Shown here in pieces: positions 26,793-37,343 of a stretch of DNA of 64,000 bases. Below the pieces are notes generated by a model. It was not told the origin of the DNA. It searched no databases and was given only the letters and a program-made list of their open reading frames with translations. Numbering within the stretch: the first letter of the stretch is position 1; each line of letters starts with the position of its first letter. The stretch covers positions 16,192-80,191 of the forward strand of contig NZ_CAMRAN010000013.1 in assembly GCF_947039875.1 (NCBI RefSeq), read 5' to 3'. The translations under genes were made by a program, and so were the position numbers. This stretch comes from an uncultured Photobacterium sp. (GTDB taxonomy: Bacteria; Pseudomonadota; Gammaproteobacteria; Enterobacterales; Vibrionaceae).

Positions 26793-28271
26793 TTATGCAG
26801 CTGTTACCTCTGTAGGTGTATCTTCACCACGCATAACACGCGTTAGTTTTGGTGCAATAAGCATAGTGAAAATAGCAATACCAGCAGTAGAGTAACCAAT
26901 AATGCCAAACACATGGCTATATAACATTAGTGTTTGATGCGGTTCAATAACGTTTGCAGGCGCCGCAGTTAGCGTCGCAACCCAACCCGCAACAACCGCA
27001 GCAGTTGCTGATGTTAGGAACCACATACCCATTGCAAAGCCCATCATACGTTGTGGTACAAGTTGAGCTACCATTGCTAAACCAAGACCCGATACGAATA
27101 ACTCACCGATAGATTGGAATCCATAAGAAACAATAAGCCAGTTTGAATCAACAATACCATCGCTATTGGCAAAATGTGCACCAAGTACTAACACTAAGAA
27201 TGACAAGCTACATAGCACCATGCCCAATGCAAATTTAAATGGCATAGAGAAACGATCGCCATATTTATTGTAAATCATCGCAAGTACTGGACTGGCAATC
27301 ATGATCCATAATGGGTTAAGTGCTTGGAACTGTTCAGGCGCAACACTGATACCAAATAAATCATGAGAAATATTATGGATAGCAAAGAAGTTCAGTGATG
27401 TCGGCATTTGGAAATAAAGAACAAAGAACACTACACCTTGTAGCATTAATATAAAGGCAACGAACATTTTTGCACGTTCAATACCTGATGTTGAGAATAG
27501 CTCTTTAAAGTACAAACCAACAATAGTACAACCAACAACAATTAAAATAGCATGTGCATAAAATAGGTGCTGTAATAATACTGAGCTAACAAAACTTAAT
27601 GCGATAGTACCGATAACAACACCAAGATAATATGTTTTGTTAACAGACTTCATGTCCGGCTTAGAACCGATAGTTTTAACAATATGACCACTAATAAAGA
27701 AGTTAATAAGAGTAATAACTAGGCCAGCAGCACTTACACCAAAGGCAAAATCATAACCAAATCTCTCTGCGATCCATGGTGATAATAACATTGAGAAAAA
27801 CGAACCTAGGTTGATAGCCATATAGTACATGGTAAATGCACCATCTAGGCGAGGATCATCTTTACCATAAACTTTTGCTAGTAAACTTGAAGGGTTTGCC
27901 TTAAATAAGCCATTACCCATGGTAATAAAGCCCATTGCTATATAGATAAGATCTGAACCACCGTAACCACTGGTTGCAGATAAACCTAATAAAGCATAAC
28001 CAACAACAAGTACCATCGCGCCTAATCGAATGGTTCTTTTTGTTCCGAGAACTTTATCCCCTACCCAGCCTCCGATAGCAACAGAACCATATACCAATGC
28101 TGAAAAAGCGCCAAATAAAGTAAAAGAAGCGGTTTCTGACATGCCAAGAATTTTAACCATATAAACAGTTAAAATTGCTTGCATACCGTAGAAGCCAAAG
28201 CGTTCCCAGAATTCAATTGAAAATATCAAATAGAACGGTTTTGGTTGTTTAAATACGTTCCCGTCAGACAT
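26793..28271 (-). CDS. POT family proton-dependent oligopeptide transporter
   Basis: A 492-aa POT/PTR2 transporter of the major facilitator superfamily, importing di- and tripeptides with protons. The signature EFWERFGFYGMQAIL is at residues 20-34, with the ExxER proton-coupling motif intact. About 14 membrane segments are visible. The length fits DtpA/DtpB-type proteins. It is a single-gene unit with a strong terminator. I do not assign one of the several Dtp paralogues. Confidence 0.9.
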   Translation of the reverse strand: MSDGNVFKQPKPFYLIFSIEFWERFGFYGMQAILTVYMVKILGMSETASFTLFGAFSALVYGSVAIGGWVGDKVLGTKRTIRLGAMVLVVGYALLGLSATSGYGGSDLIYIAMGFITMGNGLFKANPSSLLAKVYGKDDPRLDGAFTMYYMAINLGSFFSMLLSPWIAERFGYDFAFGVSAAGLVITLINFFISGHIVKTIGSKPDMKSVNKTYYLGVVIGTIALSFVSSVLLQHLFYAHAILIVVGCTIVGLYFKELFSTSGIERAKMFVAFILMLQGVVFFVLYFQMPTSLNFFAIHNISHDLFGISVAPEQFQALNPLWIMIASPVLAMIYNKYGDRFSMPFKFALGMVLCSLSFLVLVLGAHFANSDGIVDSNWLIVSYGFQSIGELFVSGLGLAMVAQLVPQRMMGFAMGMWFLTSATAAVVAGWVATLTAAPANVIEPHQTLMLYSHVFGIIGYSTAGIAIFTMLIAPKLTRVMRGEDTPTEVTAA

Positions 28272-28822
28272 ATGCTGTTCCTTGAAAGATTTCAGGTAAA
28301 ACTAATCTAAACACGTATATTTCTTAATGTTATTTCGCCCCAATGTGAAATAACAACAATAATGACGCTATACCGTTTTATTAGTAATGAATATAAAGTA
28401 AAAAGCAGCTACAAATTATAGTTATGCATTTTCTTACATTAAGACTGAAATAAAACAATAAATAAAGACACCGAAAATGGAATATTACATACCATCAATG
28501 TAATGTACTCATTAACCCTTTATAAACATACAATTACGTCATTAAAAACATCATTCGAATATTGTCCTAATATATTGTCATTTCTTTAGATACAATAATC
28601 ATCAATGATAATAATTATTATTGAGACTTTACCTATTAAAATAGCCTATTTTTTAAACTATTTTATCTCTTCATATTATTATTTAAAAACAAGCACATTG
28701 AGCATATTGTTAAAATAATTACGTTACTTATTTTTACTTTTATTAACTACATCTCAACATATATATTCAATATAAAGAATAAAGTAGGTATTATACGAGC
28801 AATACTTTGATGGGGACGTTTT
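28272..28822. other. AT-rich intergenic region upstream of POT gene
   Basis: About 550 bases of very AT-rich sequence without a supported gene or clear hairpin; it presumably contains the POT promoter. Confidence 0.4.
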
Positions 28823-29124
28823 ATGCAATTTACTGTAAGCGGTATTATTGGATTAACCGCAGATAATAAATTTATTATACATCCAGCATGTGTAGCGAAC
28901 TTCCTCATTTTGAAGAAAATAACCACAAGTAACCGTACTAAAATATGTTAATCATTCCAAAGTTAAGAACCAGCCATATAAAAAATGCTTATTAATTCGT
29001 AATAATACCAATAATAATCACTGGCAGCCTTGTACCTTACTTCCTGATAAGACCGACAATATCACGGCTGATGTTCAACTTATGCATCAAAACCTACATA
29101 AGTATTATTTCTCTTCCACATTTT
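28823..29124 (+). pseudogene. Possible small pseudogene with two frameshifts
   Basis: An ATG at 28823 with GGGGA six bases upstream opens a frame reading MQFTVSGIIGLTADNKFIIH, which stops after 42 codons. A second frame just beyond CysVal reads SELPHFEENN. A third frame, open to TAA near 29124, reads PQVTVLKYVNHSKVKNQPYK and continues with KYYFSSTF at the end. Joined by two single-base shifts near 28885 and 28918, they give a continuous protein of about 100 residues. I do not recognise the family. The joining is inference. Confidence 0.35.
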
Positions 29125-29125
29125 A

Positions 29126-29153
29126 AAATGCCTGCGTTATAGCGCAGGCATTT
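29126..29153. terminator. Terminator downstream of yegD
   Basis: An 11-bp perfect stem, AAATGCCTGCG with CGCAGGCATTT, has a 6-base loop. It lies 20 bases past the yegD stop and has A/T flanks on both sides. Confidence 0.8.
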
Positions 29154-29172
29154 ATATCATTACCATTATTTG

Positions 29173-30525
29173 TTAACGGTAACAACGCTCACCCCAACGC
29201 GCTAATCCCGCCGTTACAGAACCAAAGTAGCTCCCGCTTACGATAGGAATATTCGGTAACTGTTGCTCTATGCATTGGCGTAAAATAGGTGAACGAGCGG
29301 TACCCCCCGTCATAAAGATAACATCTGGCTTAATTTGACTTTGAGCCATTGCTTCAACAACAAGCTCGCGCATTTTTTCTTTTGGTGTTTCAATTGCTTC
29401 TGCTAATTGCTGTGTCGAAATATCCACATGAAATAAATCTTGCATCAATGCCATATTCACCGTGTGGTAAGCTTGGCTCGATAATGCAATTTTTGCTTCT
29501 TCTGCATGACGAATAATCTGGTAACCTAATGTCTCATGGTAAACATGTATTAATCGTGACAATAATTGAGGATCAGCAGCATCATGACGCAGCTTTTCTA
29601 ACGCACGTAAATTAGCATCACCATAAAATTCAGTCTGTGCTGCAACGTTATTAATCGCAATCGGGTTCCAAAACTGATTAAACGGCATATCAATACCACG
29701 TACCGTTTTACTACCTAAACCAAATTGAGGCATAAGTTGTTTAAACGCTAAATGGATATCAAGGTCATTACCACCAATACGTTGACCACTATGCGCCAAT
29801 AAACTTGAACTACGATCGGTTAAATGACGAAAACTAGGTCCCATCTGAATTAATGAGCAGTCAGTTGTACCACCACCGATATCAACCACCAGCACAGTTT
29901 TATCTGCAGTTAAGGTTGATTCATATTCAAGCCCTGCGGCAACGGGTTCAAATTGAAAGCATACATTTTTAAAACCTGCTCGTTTAGCGGCCTGTGATAA
30001 AATACCTTCCGCCTGCTGGTTAGCACTTTCACCACCGATCCCCTGAAAGTTTACTGGACGTCCAATAACAGTACTAGTGATATCTTGTTGTAAGCTTTGT
30101 TCTGCCGTACGTTTAATGTTAACCATCATTGCGCAAACAAGATCTTCAAAAAAACTGATCTGACCATCACGTAAACCGTTCGCACCCAAAAATGATTTTG
30201 GTGATTTTACGTAATAGACTTCTTCAGGATCACCAAGGTATAGATCAAGCGCAGCCTGACCAAATTGCAGATCGCCAGCAACAACCTCAATATCTTCTTC
30301 TCGATTAAAAGCCATTGCGCGACGTAGTACTTGCTCCCCAACACTGTCTGAGGGTGAAATTCCCATAAAACGATACAGGTATTCAGACACTGCTTCTCGG
30401 GTTGGTGCACATAAGGTCGACGGAATATATTGATTATTGTTCTCTAGCGGTAAAAGTTTAGGTTTATTATCTTCCATCACTGCAACCGAACAATTCGCGG
30501 TCCCATAATCAAATCCAATGTACAT
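29173..30525 (-). CDS. yegD: Hsp70-like putative chaperone YegD
   Basis: A 450-aa Hsp70/actin-fold protein matching E. coli YegD in length and motifs. Phosphate-1 is FDYGTANCSVAV at residues 4-15, phosphate-2 VVDIGGGTTDCSLI is near 212, and MTGGTARSPILRQC near 405 is the adenosine motif. It lacks the substrate-binding and lid domains of DnaK and ends soon after the ATPase fold. Its client is unknown. It is a single gene with its own terminator. Confidence 0.9.
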   Translation of the reverse strand: MYIGFDYGTANCSVAVMEDNKPKLLPLENNNQYIPSTLCAPTREAVSEYLYRFMGISPSDSVGEQVLRRAMAFNREEDIEVVAGDLQFGQAALDLYLGDPEEVYYVKSPKSFLGANGLRDGQISFFEDLVCAMMVNIKRTAEQSLQQDITSTVIGRPVNFQGIGGESANQQAEGILSQAAKRAGFKNVCFQFEPVAAGLEYESTLTADKTVLVVDIGGGTTDCSLIQMGPSFRHLTDRSSSLLAHSGQRIGGNDLDIHLAFKQLMPQFGLGSKTVRGIDMPFNQFWNPIAINNVAAQTEFYGDANLRALEKLRHDAADPQLLSRLIHVYHETLGYQIIRHAEEAKIALSSQAYHTVNMALMQDLFHVDISTQQLAEAIETPKEKMRELVVEAMAQSQIKPDVIFMTGGTARSPILRQCIEQQLPNIPIVSGSYFGSVTAGLARWGERCYR

Positions 30526-30760
30526 CGATTAACACTCACATGCGGCAAAAAAGCCGCTAATAATAGCTGATTATAAGGTCTAACACACGGAGATATTCAC
30601 GCTTAAAATTAGATAACCTATCAGCACTGATAAATATTTAACATTCGTACACAAATTAATTAAGTGGCACATTTTTTATGAGTTTTTATCATTTTGTCGA
30701 TGCATTTATCATAAATTATCGACATAATGGAATAATTATTATTTATAAAAGTACCGAAAC

Positions 30761-31384
30761 ATGAAACGTATTTATCAAGCTTTTTTTGTTCTACTCTTTA
30801 CAGTGTTTGCATTATCTGGCTGTTCTGATTCAAAAACACCACAAGAAGGTGATCAATACTCAGTGATCCCAACGCCTATGCCTGAAATGAAGGGGATCAC
30901 TGAAATTTTTTCTCTTTCTTGTGGCCATTGTCGTAAAATGGAAAGCATCCTCCCGGAAATAAAGAAATTAACGAATAGCAATATTAAGCAAGTGCACGTT
31001 ATTTTTAATGAAAGCGCTCAAAAAGCTGCCTTTATTTTCTATGCAGCAATGGTACAAACAGATAACAACCCAAACCATGCATTAGTTGAGCAATTATTTG
31101 CGTTTGTACAAGACTCACCTAAAGACATGAGTGTAGAGCAACGTAAAACGGCTATTGATAAAATCTTCCATGACAACAAACTAAAAAGCCCTTATGAGCT
31201 AACAGAAGCTCAACAAAAAGAAGTCTTTAAGATGTTCCAACAGTCAGAAGAGATTGTCCGTAATGCAGCACTAGAGTCAGTGCCTGCCTTCCTAATCAAT
31301 GGCAAATATCTTGTAAATACCAGCGCGCATAAGAACCTACAAGATTTAGCAGCTACCATTGATTATCTAAAAAACAAACAATAA
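30761..31384 (+). CDS. DsbA-like thioredoxin-fold lipoprotein
   Basis: A 207-aa thiol-disulfide oxidoreductase. Residues 1-21 are a lipoprotein signal (lipobox LSGC), so it is membrane-tethered on the periplasmic side. The active site is CGHC near residue 53 (SLSCGHCRKM). The cis-Pro loop is VPAFLINGKYLV near 173. A helical insertion between these fits the DsbA fold. The CGHC centre differs from the CPHC of classical DsbA, which suggests a different redox potential or partner. It has its own terminator. Confidence 0.85.
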   Translation: MKRIYQAFFVLLFTVFALSGCSDSKTPQEGDQYSVIPTPMPEMKGITEIFSLSCGHCRKMESILPEIKKLTNSNIKQVHVIFNESAQKAAFIFYAAMVQTDNNPNHALVEQLFAFVQDSPKDMSVEQRKTAIDKIFHDNKLKSPYELTEAQQKEVFKMFQQSEEIVRNAALESVPAFLINGKYLVNTSAHKNLQDLAATIDYLKNKQ

Positions 31385-31404
31385 TCATATAAATGTTCTG
31401 TTAT

Positions 31405-31434
31405 AAATACCTGTCATTGGCAGGTATTTTTTTA
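31405..31434 (+). terminator. Terminator of DsbA-like gene
   Basis: AAATACCTG pairs with CAGGTATTT across a 7-base loop, followed by a T run. Confidence 0.85.
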
Positions 31435-31686
31435 TTCAAAAACAAATAAATAACAATAACGAATAAAAGTATTATTACGTTCAAAACCACCTACTCCAAT
31501 ATCAACGCTCTCGCTATCAATATCTTTCAAATATTACACCATCATTGTATTTGCAGTTAATTCTTCATACTCCGCCCCATTTCAATAAAAAAACGATAAC
31601 ACTCACGTTCAATTTGTCGTACAAAATAGCCACTTATTATAAATAGCTACAAATGGATTTTTAACATTAACAAGGAGGTGCTTGTT

Positions 31687-33345
31687 ATGAGTGATATTGC
31701 TTTATCTATCAGTATATTATCACTGGTAGCCGTACTCGGTTTATGGATGGGAAACTGGCGCATTAAAGGCGTGGGTCTAGGTATCGGTGGCGTATTATTT
31801 GGCGGAATTATTGTCGGGCATTATACCGAAACAATGGGCATCACTTTAAATGCACATACTTTACATTTTATTCAAGAATTCGGTTTGATTTTATTTGTCT
31901 ACACTATTGGTATTCAAGTCGGACCTGGCTTTTTTGCATCTTTACGAAGTTCTGGTTTAAAACTCAATGGTTTTGCAGCACTGGTCGTATTATTAGGCTG
32001 TGTCGTCGCAATCATGCTTTATATTGTTTTTGATGTACCACTCCCCATTTTATTGGGTATCTATTCTGGTGCTGTCACAAATACGCCAGCATTAGGTGCA
32101 GGGCAACAAATTCTATCAGAGCTTGGTGTTTCTACTGATTTATTAGATATAACCGGTATGGGCTATGCCGTCGCTTATCCTTTTGGTATTTGTGGCATCC
32201 TCATCACAATGTGGCTATTACGATTAATTTTTAAAGTTAATATTGATAAAGAAGCAATGGTTTACAACTCTAACAGTGGTGACAAAAAAGAAGGCTTACA
32301 AACGCTCAACGTTGCCGTTCGCAATCCTAATTTAAATGGCCTTACCTTTGTTCAAATTCCAGCGATCACCGAAGGCGCTATTATTTGTTCACGCTTAAAA
32401 CGAGGTAATCAACTGTCGATACCTAAAGAATCAACCACGATTGAACTCAACGATGTATTACATTTAGTGGGGACAAAAGTAGCACTTGAGAAAGCACGAT
32501 TAGTGATTGGTGATATTGTTGATATCTCCCTTTCAACAAAAGGTACTGATTTACAAGTTGAACGTTTAGTGGTCACGAATGAAATTGTATTAGGCAAAAA
32601 AATTCGTGAATTGGAATTAAAAGAAAAATATGATGTTGTGATTTCTCGGCTTAACCGAGCCGGTGTTGAATTGGTGCCTAATAGCCAAACATCACTTCAA
32701 TTTGGTGATATTCTTAACCTTGTTGGTAGTAAAGATGCTATTGCCGCCGTAAGCGGCATGGTGGGTAATGCCGAACAAAAACTCCAACACGTCCAAATGC
32801 TACCTATCTTTATTGGTATCGGCTTAGGTATCTTATTAGGTTCAATTCCTTTGTATCTGCCAGGATTTCCTGCCGCACTCAAGCTTGGTCTTGCCGGTGG
32901 TCCTTTAATTATTGCCTTAATACTGGCTCGTATTGGTAGTATTGGTAAACTTTATTGGTTTATGCCACCTAGCGCTAACTTAGCATTACGTGAAATAGGT
33001 ATTGTCTTATTCTTGGCGGTGGTGGGATTAAAATCAGGCAGTGGTTTCATTGACACTTTGGTCAATGGTGATGGTTTTAGTTGGATGGCTTATGGTGCCT
33101 TAATCACTTTCATTCCTTTAATCATTACAGGCTGTATTGCGCGCATATTTGGTGAACTTAACTACCTTTCTATGTGTGGCATGTTAGCCGGATCAATGAC
33201 AGATCCACCAGCACTAGCATTTGCAAATGGACTGCATCCTAGTAATGGTGCTGCGGCACTTTCTTATGCTACCGTTTATCCACTCGTTATGTGTTTACGT
33301 ATTTTATCACCGCAAATACTGGCTATCCTACTCTGGATTGGATAA
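31687..33345 (+). CDS. yidE: YidE-type transporter of the AspT/AAE family
   Basis: A 552-aa membrane protein matching YidE. The ATG at 31687 is preceded by AAGGAGG with 8-base spacing; the GTG at 31678 lies inside that SD and is rejected. There are two membrane blocks of about five segments each (residues 1-190 and 365-552). Between them are two cytoplasmic RCK-C/TrkA-C type domains (near 205-280 and 290-365). Related proteins exchange aspartate for alanine or carry dicarboxylates; the substrate of YidE itself is not established. Confidence 0.88.
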   Translation: MSDIALSISILSLVAVLGLWMGNWRIKGVGLGIGGVLFGGIIVGHYTETMGITLNAHTLHFIQEFGLILFVYTIGIQVGPGFFASLRSSGLKLNGFAALVVLLGCVVAIMLYIVFDVPLPILLGIYSGAVTNTPALGAGQQILSELGVSTDLLDITGMGYAVAYPFGICGILITMWLLRLIFKVNIDKEAMVYNSNSGDKKEGLQTLNVAVRNPNLNGLTFVQIPAITEGAIICSRLKRGNQLSIPKESTTIELNDVLHLVGTKVALEKARLVIGDIVDISLSTKGTDLQVERLVVTNEIVLGKKIRELELKEKYDVVISRLNRAGVELVPNSQTSLQFGDILNLVGSKDAIAAVSGMVGNAEQKLQHVQMLPIFIGIGLGILLGSIPLYLPGFPAALKLGLAGGPLIIALILARIGSIGKLYWFMPPSANLALREIGIVLFLAVVGLKSGSGFIDTLVNGDGFSWMAYGALITFIPLIITGCIARIFGELNYLSMCGMLAGSMTDPPALAFANGLHPSNGAAALSYATVYPLVMCLRILSPQILAILLWIG

Positions 33346-33390
33346 CAAAAAACAGCCATTATCGTTAGTATTCAGACGATAATGGCTGTT
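33346..33390 (-). terminator. Terminator downstream of btuD
   Basis: A 15-bp stem, AACAGCCATTATCGT with ACGATAATGGCTGTT, has a 10-base loop. The A run at its left edge gives a T tract on the minus strand, serving btuCD; it may also stop yidE transcripts. Confidence 0.82.
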
Positions 33391-33430
33391 ACTTATTCCA
33401 GAAAAATATCACATCATTAGATAACTTCAG

Positions 33431-34237
33431 TTAATCAATAAACACCAGACATGGCCTTCCATTATGATCTATTTTATCAATATCGGTTTTAAACACCGCT
33501 TGTAAACTCTCAACAGTCATAACCTGCTCAACACCACCAAACGCAACACATCGTCCCTGATCTAGCAACATCACATTATCCGCTTCGCGTAAGGTTCGGT
33601 TGAGATCATGATTCACCATAACAACTGTAATCCCCTGCTGTGACATTTTTCGAACTAATTGATACATCGCCACTTCTTGACCAATATCTAAAGCGGCAGC
33701 AGGTTCATCAAGCAATAACAACGTTGCTTGGGGGTTAATCGTTGGCCAAACTTGTAAACATGCAGCAGCAAGTCGTACTCGTTGCCACTCACCACCAGAT
33801 AATTGTTGAATATTGCGTGATAACTTATCTTGAAGATCTAGACGCTGACATATCTCATCTAATGCCAGTTGCAATTGCGTCATGCCAACATTCTGCAAAG
33901 CAGAAACCGCCAAAGATAAATATTGAAATACAGGAATAGAAAAACTGGGTTTATCTTGCTGTGATAAATAACTGCGAACATGTGCTAACGATGGCAAATC
34001 ATAATCCGCAAAATCAATATTCAGTAATTTAATACGACCACTATAATCAAATAATCCTGATAAAATAGAAAGTACTGTACTCTTACCGCTACCATTAGGC
34101 CCTATAACATGCGTGATTTGCCCAGAATAAAGAGTTAATGACAACGGTAACAACCGTGGCACAAAAGCGATATTTTGAGCAGTTAAAACGACAGTCATTG
34201 ATGTCGAGCTCACGTCATTATCCAATTTTGTTGCCAT
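33431..34237 (-). CDS. btuD: Vitamin B12 ABC transporter ATPase BtuD
   Basis: The 268-aa ATPase of the cobalamin importer. Walker A GPNGSGKST is near residue 41, the signature LSGGEWQRVRLA near 145 and Walker B LLLLDEPAAALD near 172. It starts 3 bases after the btuC stop, so the two are coupled. The permease is BtuC upstream. No btuF (periplasmic B12-binding protein) gene is nearby. Confidence 0.9.
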   Translation of the reverse strand: MATKLDNDVSSTSMTVVLTAQNIAFVPRLLPLSLTLYSGQITHVIGPNGSGKSTVLSILSGLFDYSGRIKLLNIDFADYDLPSLAHVRSYLSQQDKPSFSIPVFQYLSLAVSALQNVGMTQLQLALDEICQRLDLQDKLSRNIQQLSGGEWQRVRLAAACLQVWPTINPQATLLLLDEPAAALDIGQEVAMYQLVRKMSQQGITVVMVNHDLNRTLREADNVMLLDQGRCVAFGGVEQVMTVESLQAVFKTDIDKIDHNGRPCLVFID

Positions 34238-34240
34238 AAT

Positions 34241-35236
34241 TTAATCCAACTGCGAACGCATCAGCATCCAAATAAACACGGGCGCGCCTAGTGACGTTGT
34301 CACTACTCCAATAGGTAAATCTGCGTCAGCTAATAATACTCGTGATAAGGTGTCAGCTAATACTAATAATATGCCGCCACAAATAGCAGAAAGAGGCAGT
34401 AAATACCGATTTTCAGTACCAAACTGTAACCGTAATAAGTGCGGGACAACTAAACCAACAAATCCGATCACCCCAGCGAGTGCCACCGAACAGCCCACCA
34501 ATAACGAGATCATCAAAATCAATAACCATCGAATACGCCTAACATCGACGCCTAATTGCCGCGCAGCCACATCACCCAGCATCATCACATCCAATGATTT
34601 ACCTTGCATACAAAGCACGACCAATACTGGCACAATCACAAATAAGAGTGACAATTGCTCCCAACTCACACCACCGACACTGCCCATCAACCAATACATC
34701 AATTGGCGCATACTTAAATCATCACTGAAATAAAACGCCCATGTCACCACTGCCCCCGATAAAATACCAAGCGCAACACCAATTAATAATAAGCGTGCCA
34801 TAGAGACTTTTTGGCGCCGAGAAAAGCCAACGAGAATAAGAGTAAATAATAATGCACCAGCCATCGCTGCCATCATGGTAATAAAAGGCGTTGGTGTAAT
34901 AGCGGTCACAAAAAGTAATAGCACTACGGCCAGGCTGGCACCACCCGAAATACCTAACACACCAGGTTCTGCTAATGGATTACCTAATAATACTTGTAAT
35001 ACCGCCCCTGAACTTGCCAATGCCGCACCAACAATTAAGGCGGCTAATACGCGTGGTATTCGTAATTGTAATAATAATTGTTGCTCAAGTGCGCCATTCG
35101 GTGCCCACGGTAAAATCCAGACTTCACCGACTGCAACAGCAAACACACAAATAACCACTAACAATAAAGACGCAACAATCAAACAAGTACGCCACCTTTG
35201 CTGTTGCCGAGATAATAATTCATTTAACAACATCAA
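34241..35236 (-). CDS. btuC: Vitamin B12 ABC transporter permease BtuC
   Basis: A 331-aa FecCD-family permease with about ten membrane segments. The family motif [19 protein letters not shown] is near residue 63, and [15 protein letters not shown] near 257 is the coupling-helix region. It is the first gene of the btuCD pair and lies close behind astE on the same strand. Confidence 0.9.
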   Translation of the reverse strand: MMLLNELLSRQQQRWRTCLIVASLLLVVICVFAVAVGEVWILPWAPNGALEQQLLLQLRIPRVLAALIVGAALASSGAVLQVLLGNPLAEPGVLGISGGASLAVVLLLFVTAITPTPFITMMAAMAGALLFTLILVGFSRRQKVSMARLLLIGVALGILSGAVVTWAFYFSDDLSMRQLMYWLMGSVGGVSWEQLSLLFVIVPVLVVLCMQGKSLDVMMLGDVAARQLGVDVRRIRWLLILMISLLVGCSVALAGVIGFVGLVVPHLLRLQFGTENRYLLPLSAICGGILLVLADTLSRVLLADADLPIGVVTTSLGAPVFIWMLMRSQLD

Positions 35237-35332
35237 TACTTATTACGCTCAAAGAATTAGGCTAAATACCATACATTGCCAATATTATAATGCAAACAAA
35301 CACAGGAAAAATAGAAACATTAAATTTAATTA

Positions 35333-36394
35333 TCAATATGATGCGTTAGTTCTAGTACAAACTCGAACTTGCTCATCAAAGATTAAATTCGCTTTCTTAA
35401 CCATTAATGCAGCTCGTTGCCCAAGAATCACATGTCGATTAGGAAAAACGACCGCCTCACCACCAATGCTGGCACTATAAGTTTGATCCCCTTCAATTGC
35501 AAAGTCATCACCTTCTGCAAAAAAAGTAAAATTGGCGACATCGTCATTAAAGGTAAAAGAGAAATCATCGCGATGTTTAATAATAGTGCGACTGACTTGA
35601 TACACCTCAACTTCACTTGTCCAAATAATAGGTAAAGCAGCACCAGTAATTAATTGCAGCATTGCATCTCTAAAAGGTACTAATAACGTAAAATCATTAT
35701 GCCCAATTTTACCCACTCGCCCGAGTTCTACTGTAAGTGCCTGTGCGCCATGATATTCAGCACTGTACCAAGCAAAAGTTGGTGACGGCGTATTAGATAA
35801 CAATACCGCATCGAGTTTTGCATGATGAATGAAACTAAATAATTTATTACTGCGGGTCTGTTTATCGGTATAAGGGCTAATAGCAAAGGTATCGTGTTGT
35901 GAAGGGCGAATAGCGCAATGCAGGTCAAGATGCCATCGCTCAGGCTTTATGGCAATAGAAGCACCATAGAAACTATTAATGGCCAACTGTAACGCATTTG
36001 CAATGCAACATTCATTATTGCGTTCAGGATTTCTTACTTGGAACAAACGATTCATATTTTCAGTCATGAAACGTTGCTGATAATTAACAGCCTCAGGGTG
36101 AGCAATAATTAACAATAATCGGTGTATTGGCTGAATATGGCCAAGTAATATGCTTGAGGCAACTTGCTGAATAAGTTCTATTGGTGATGTCTCATCACCG
36201 TGGATACCAGAAGACAAAATAATGTCTTTTGCATCACAAGATAGCTCTCTTGGCGTGATCTGTAATACACCACGGTACAATAGCTGACAATGTAGTCCAG
36301 AATCTAAAGTCCATTCGTCAGCTATAAACGGTTGCGAGAAATCACACGCCGCATCAAGAAATCGCCCTCGTTTGATCTGCTCAATTAATGTCAT
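35333..36394 (-). CDS. astE: Succinylglutamate desuccinylase AstE
   Basis: A 353-aa enzyme of the AstE/aspartoacylase zinc hydrolase family. It removes succinate from N-succinylglutamate in the last step of the AST arginine-degradation pathway. The zinc motif SSGIHGDETSPIE is near residue 60 and the second zinc His is in LDLHCAIR near 152. I chose the ATG at 36394 (GGAGG five bases upstream) over the ATG at 36406, which lies inside the SD region. The other ast genes are not in this window. Confidence 0.88.
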   Translation of the reverse strand: MTLIEQIKRGRFLDAACDFSQPFIADEWTLDSGLHCQLLYRGVLQITPRELSCDAKDIILSSGIHGDETSPIELIQQVASSILLGHIQPIHRLLLIIAHPEAVNYQQRFMTENMNRLFQVRNPERNNECCIANALQLAINSFYGASIAIKPERWHLDLHCAIRPSQHDTFAISPYTDKQTRSNKLFSFIHHAKLDAVLLSNTPSPTFAWYSAEYHGAQALTVELGRVGKIGHNDFTLLVPFRDAMLQLITGAALPIIWTSEVEVYQVSRTIIKHRDDFSFTFNDDVANFTFFAEGDDFAIEGDQTYSASIGGEAVVFPNRHVILGQRAALMVKKANLIFDEQVRVCTRTNASY

Positions 36395-36523
36395 CACTAC
36401 CTCCATGTTAATTATTTAAGTAATCCTCAGTATTTACTCTTATGTCATCCTGATTATAAAAATAATATCGCCTCTATTTTTAAAATATAGTGGCAAAGTC
36501 AACACAATCGTAAAAATAAGATA

Positions 36524-36560
36524 ATAAAAAACCCAAGTAAAAATACATCTACTTGGGTTT
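36524..36560 (-). terminator. Terminator of ihfA
   Basis: An 11-bp perfect stem, AAACCCAAGTA with TACTTGGGTTT, has a 10-base loop. The plus-strand A run gives a T tract on the minus strand. Confidence 0.85.
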
Positions 36561-36589
36561 CGGTTCGGATCAGCAAACTTGCGAAAGAT

Positions 36590-36886
36590 TTATTTATTAA
36601 CTTCTAAACTTTCGACACGCGCCTTAAGCTTCTGACCAGGACGGAATGTAACGACACGGCGGGCTGAGATAGGAATATCTTCCCCTGTTTTAGGGTTTCT
36701 TCCAGGTCTCTCATTTTTGTCACGCAAATCAAAATTACCAAAACCAGATAATTTAACTTGCTCACCATTTTCTAGAGCCTTCCTAACTTCTTCAAAGAAG
36801 ACTTCCACCGTATCCTTGGCGTCCCGTTTGCTTAATCCAACATTTTCAAACAGGTTCTCAGCCAAATCGGCTTTTGTGAGCGCCAT
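36590..36886 (-). CDS. ihfA: Integration host factor subunit alpha
   Basis: The 98-aa alpha subunit of IHF, a nucleoid protein that bends DNA at specific sites as a heterodimer with IhfB. The sequence is nearly canonical, from [20 protein letters not shown] to the DNA-binding arm [20 protein letters not shown]. Start ATG 36886 with GGGAG six bases upstream; the open frame to 36952 is not used. It follows pheT, as in other gammaproteobacteria, but a terminator and a ~450-base gap imply its own promoter. Confidence 0.96.
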   Translation of the reverse strand: MALTKADLAENLFENVGLSKRDAKDTVEVFFEEVRKALENGEQVKLSGFGNFDLRDKNERPGRNPKTGEDIPISARRVVTFRPGQKLKARVESLEVNK

Positions 36887-37276
36887 AGATAACTCCCTCA
36901 AGACTATGTTGAATAGATAGTGTTCATACCTACAATATAAAAAGTATGCCACTGTGAATAAGGTATATGTTAATTAGAGATGTAATTTAAAACATTCAAA
37001 ACTACGGGACTATATTATCCCTCTCACTATTAACTAGACTCAGTCTAAGCCAACTCGCTGATTTTCGCCAACTTTTTTACGTTAACTTCATGTCAAATAA
37101 CTCCACTTTAGTCGCTAAACTTTACTATAACAATGCATCTAGTTGATCTTGTTTTTATACTCAACAGTGTTAAATCACTAAAAAATAAGCAATGCGTAGT
37201 TTAAAACTCTAATTCATTGCGTACAATTAGAAAATATAACTATTTATCAAACTGTTATTATTTTTTAGATCTAGAT
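36887..37276. promoter_or_regulatory. ihfA upstream region
   Basis: About 390 AT-rich bases between the pheT terminator and ihfA. In E. coli ihfA promoters lie within pheT; here this long spacer probably holds the ihfA promoter. I see no gene in it. Confidence 0.4.
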
Positions 37277-37307
37277 CAAAAAAAAGCAGCCCGTAAGGAC
37301 TGCTTTT
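37277..37307 (-). terminator. Terminator of pheST operon
   Basis: AAAAGCAG pairs with CTGCTTTT around a 10-base region. On the minus strand the stem is followed by a run of T (plus-strand A run from 37278). Confidence 0.75.
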
Positions 37308-37343
37308 CGAAAACAAAGACTTAAAATTAATTATGATGTTTTT

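Noticed and set aside
34875..35480. 201-codon plus-strand frame antisense to btuC and astE
   Set aside because: Antisense shadow of two recognised genes; its Asn/Thr-rich content mirrors the hydrophobic codons of BtuC.
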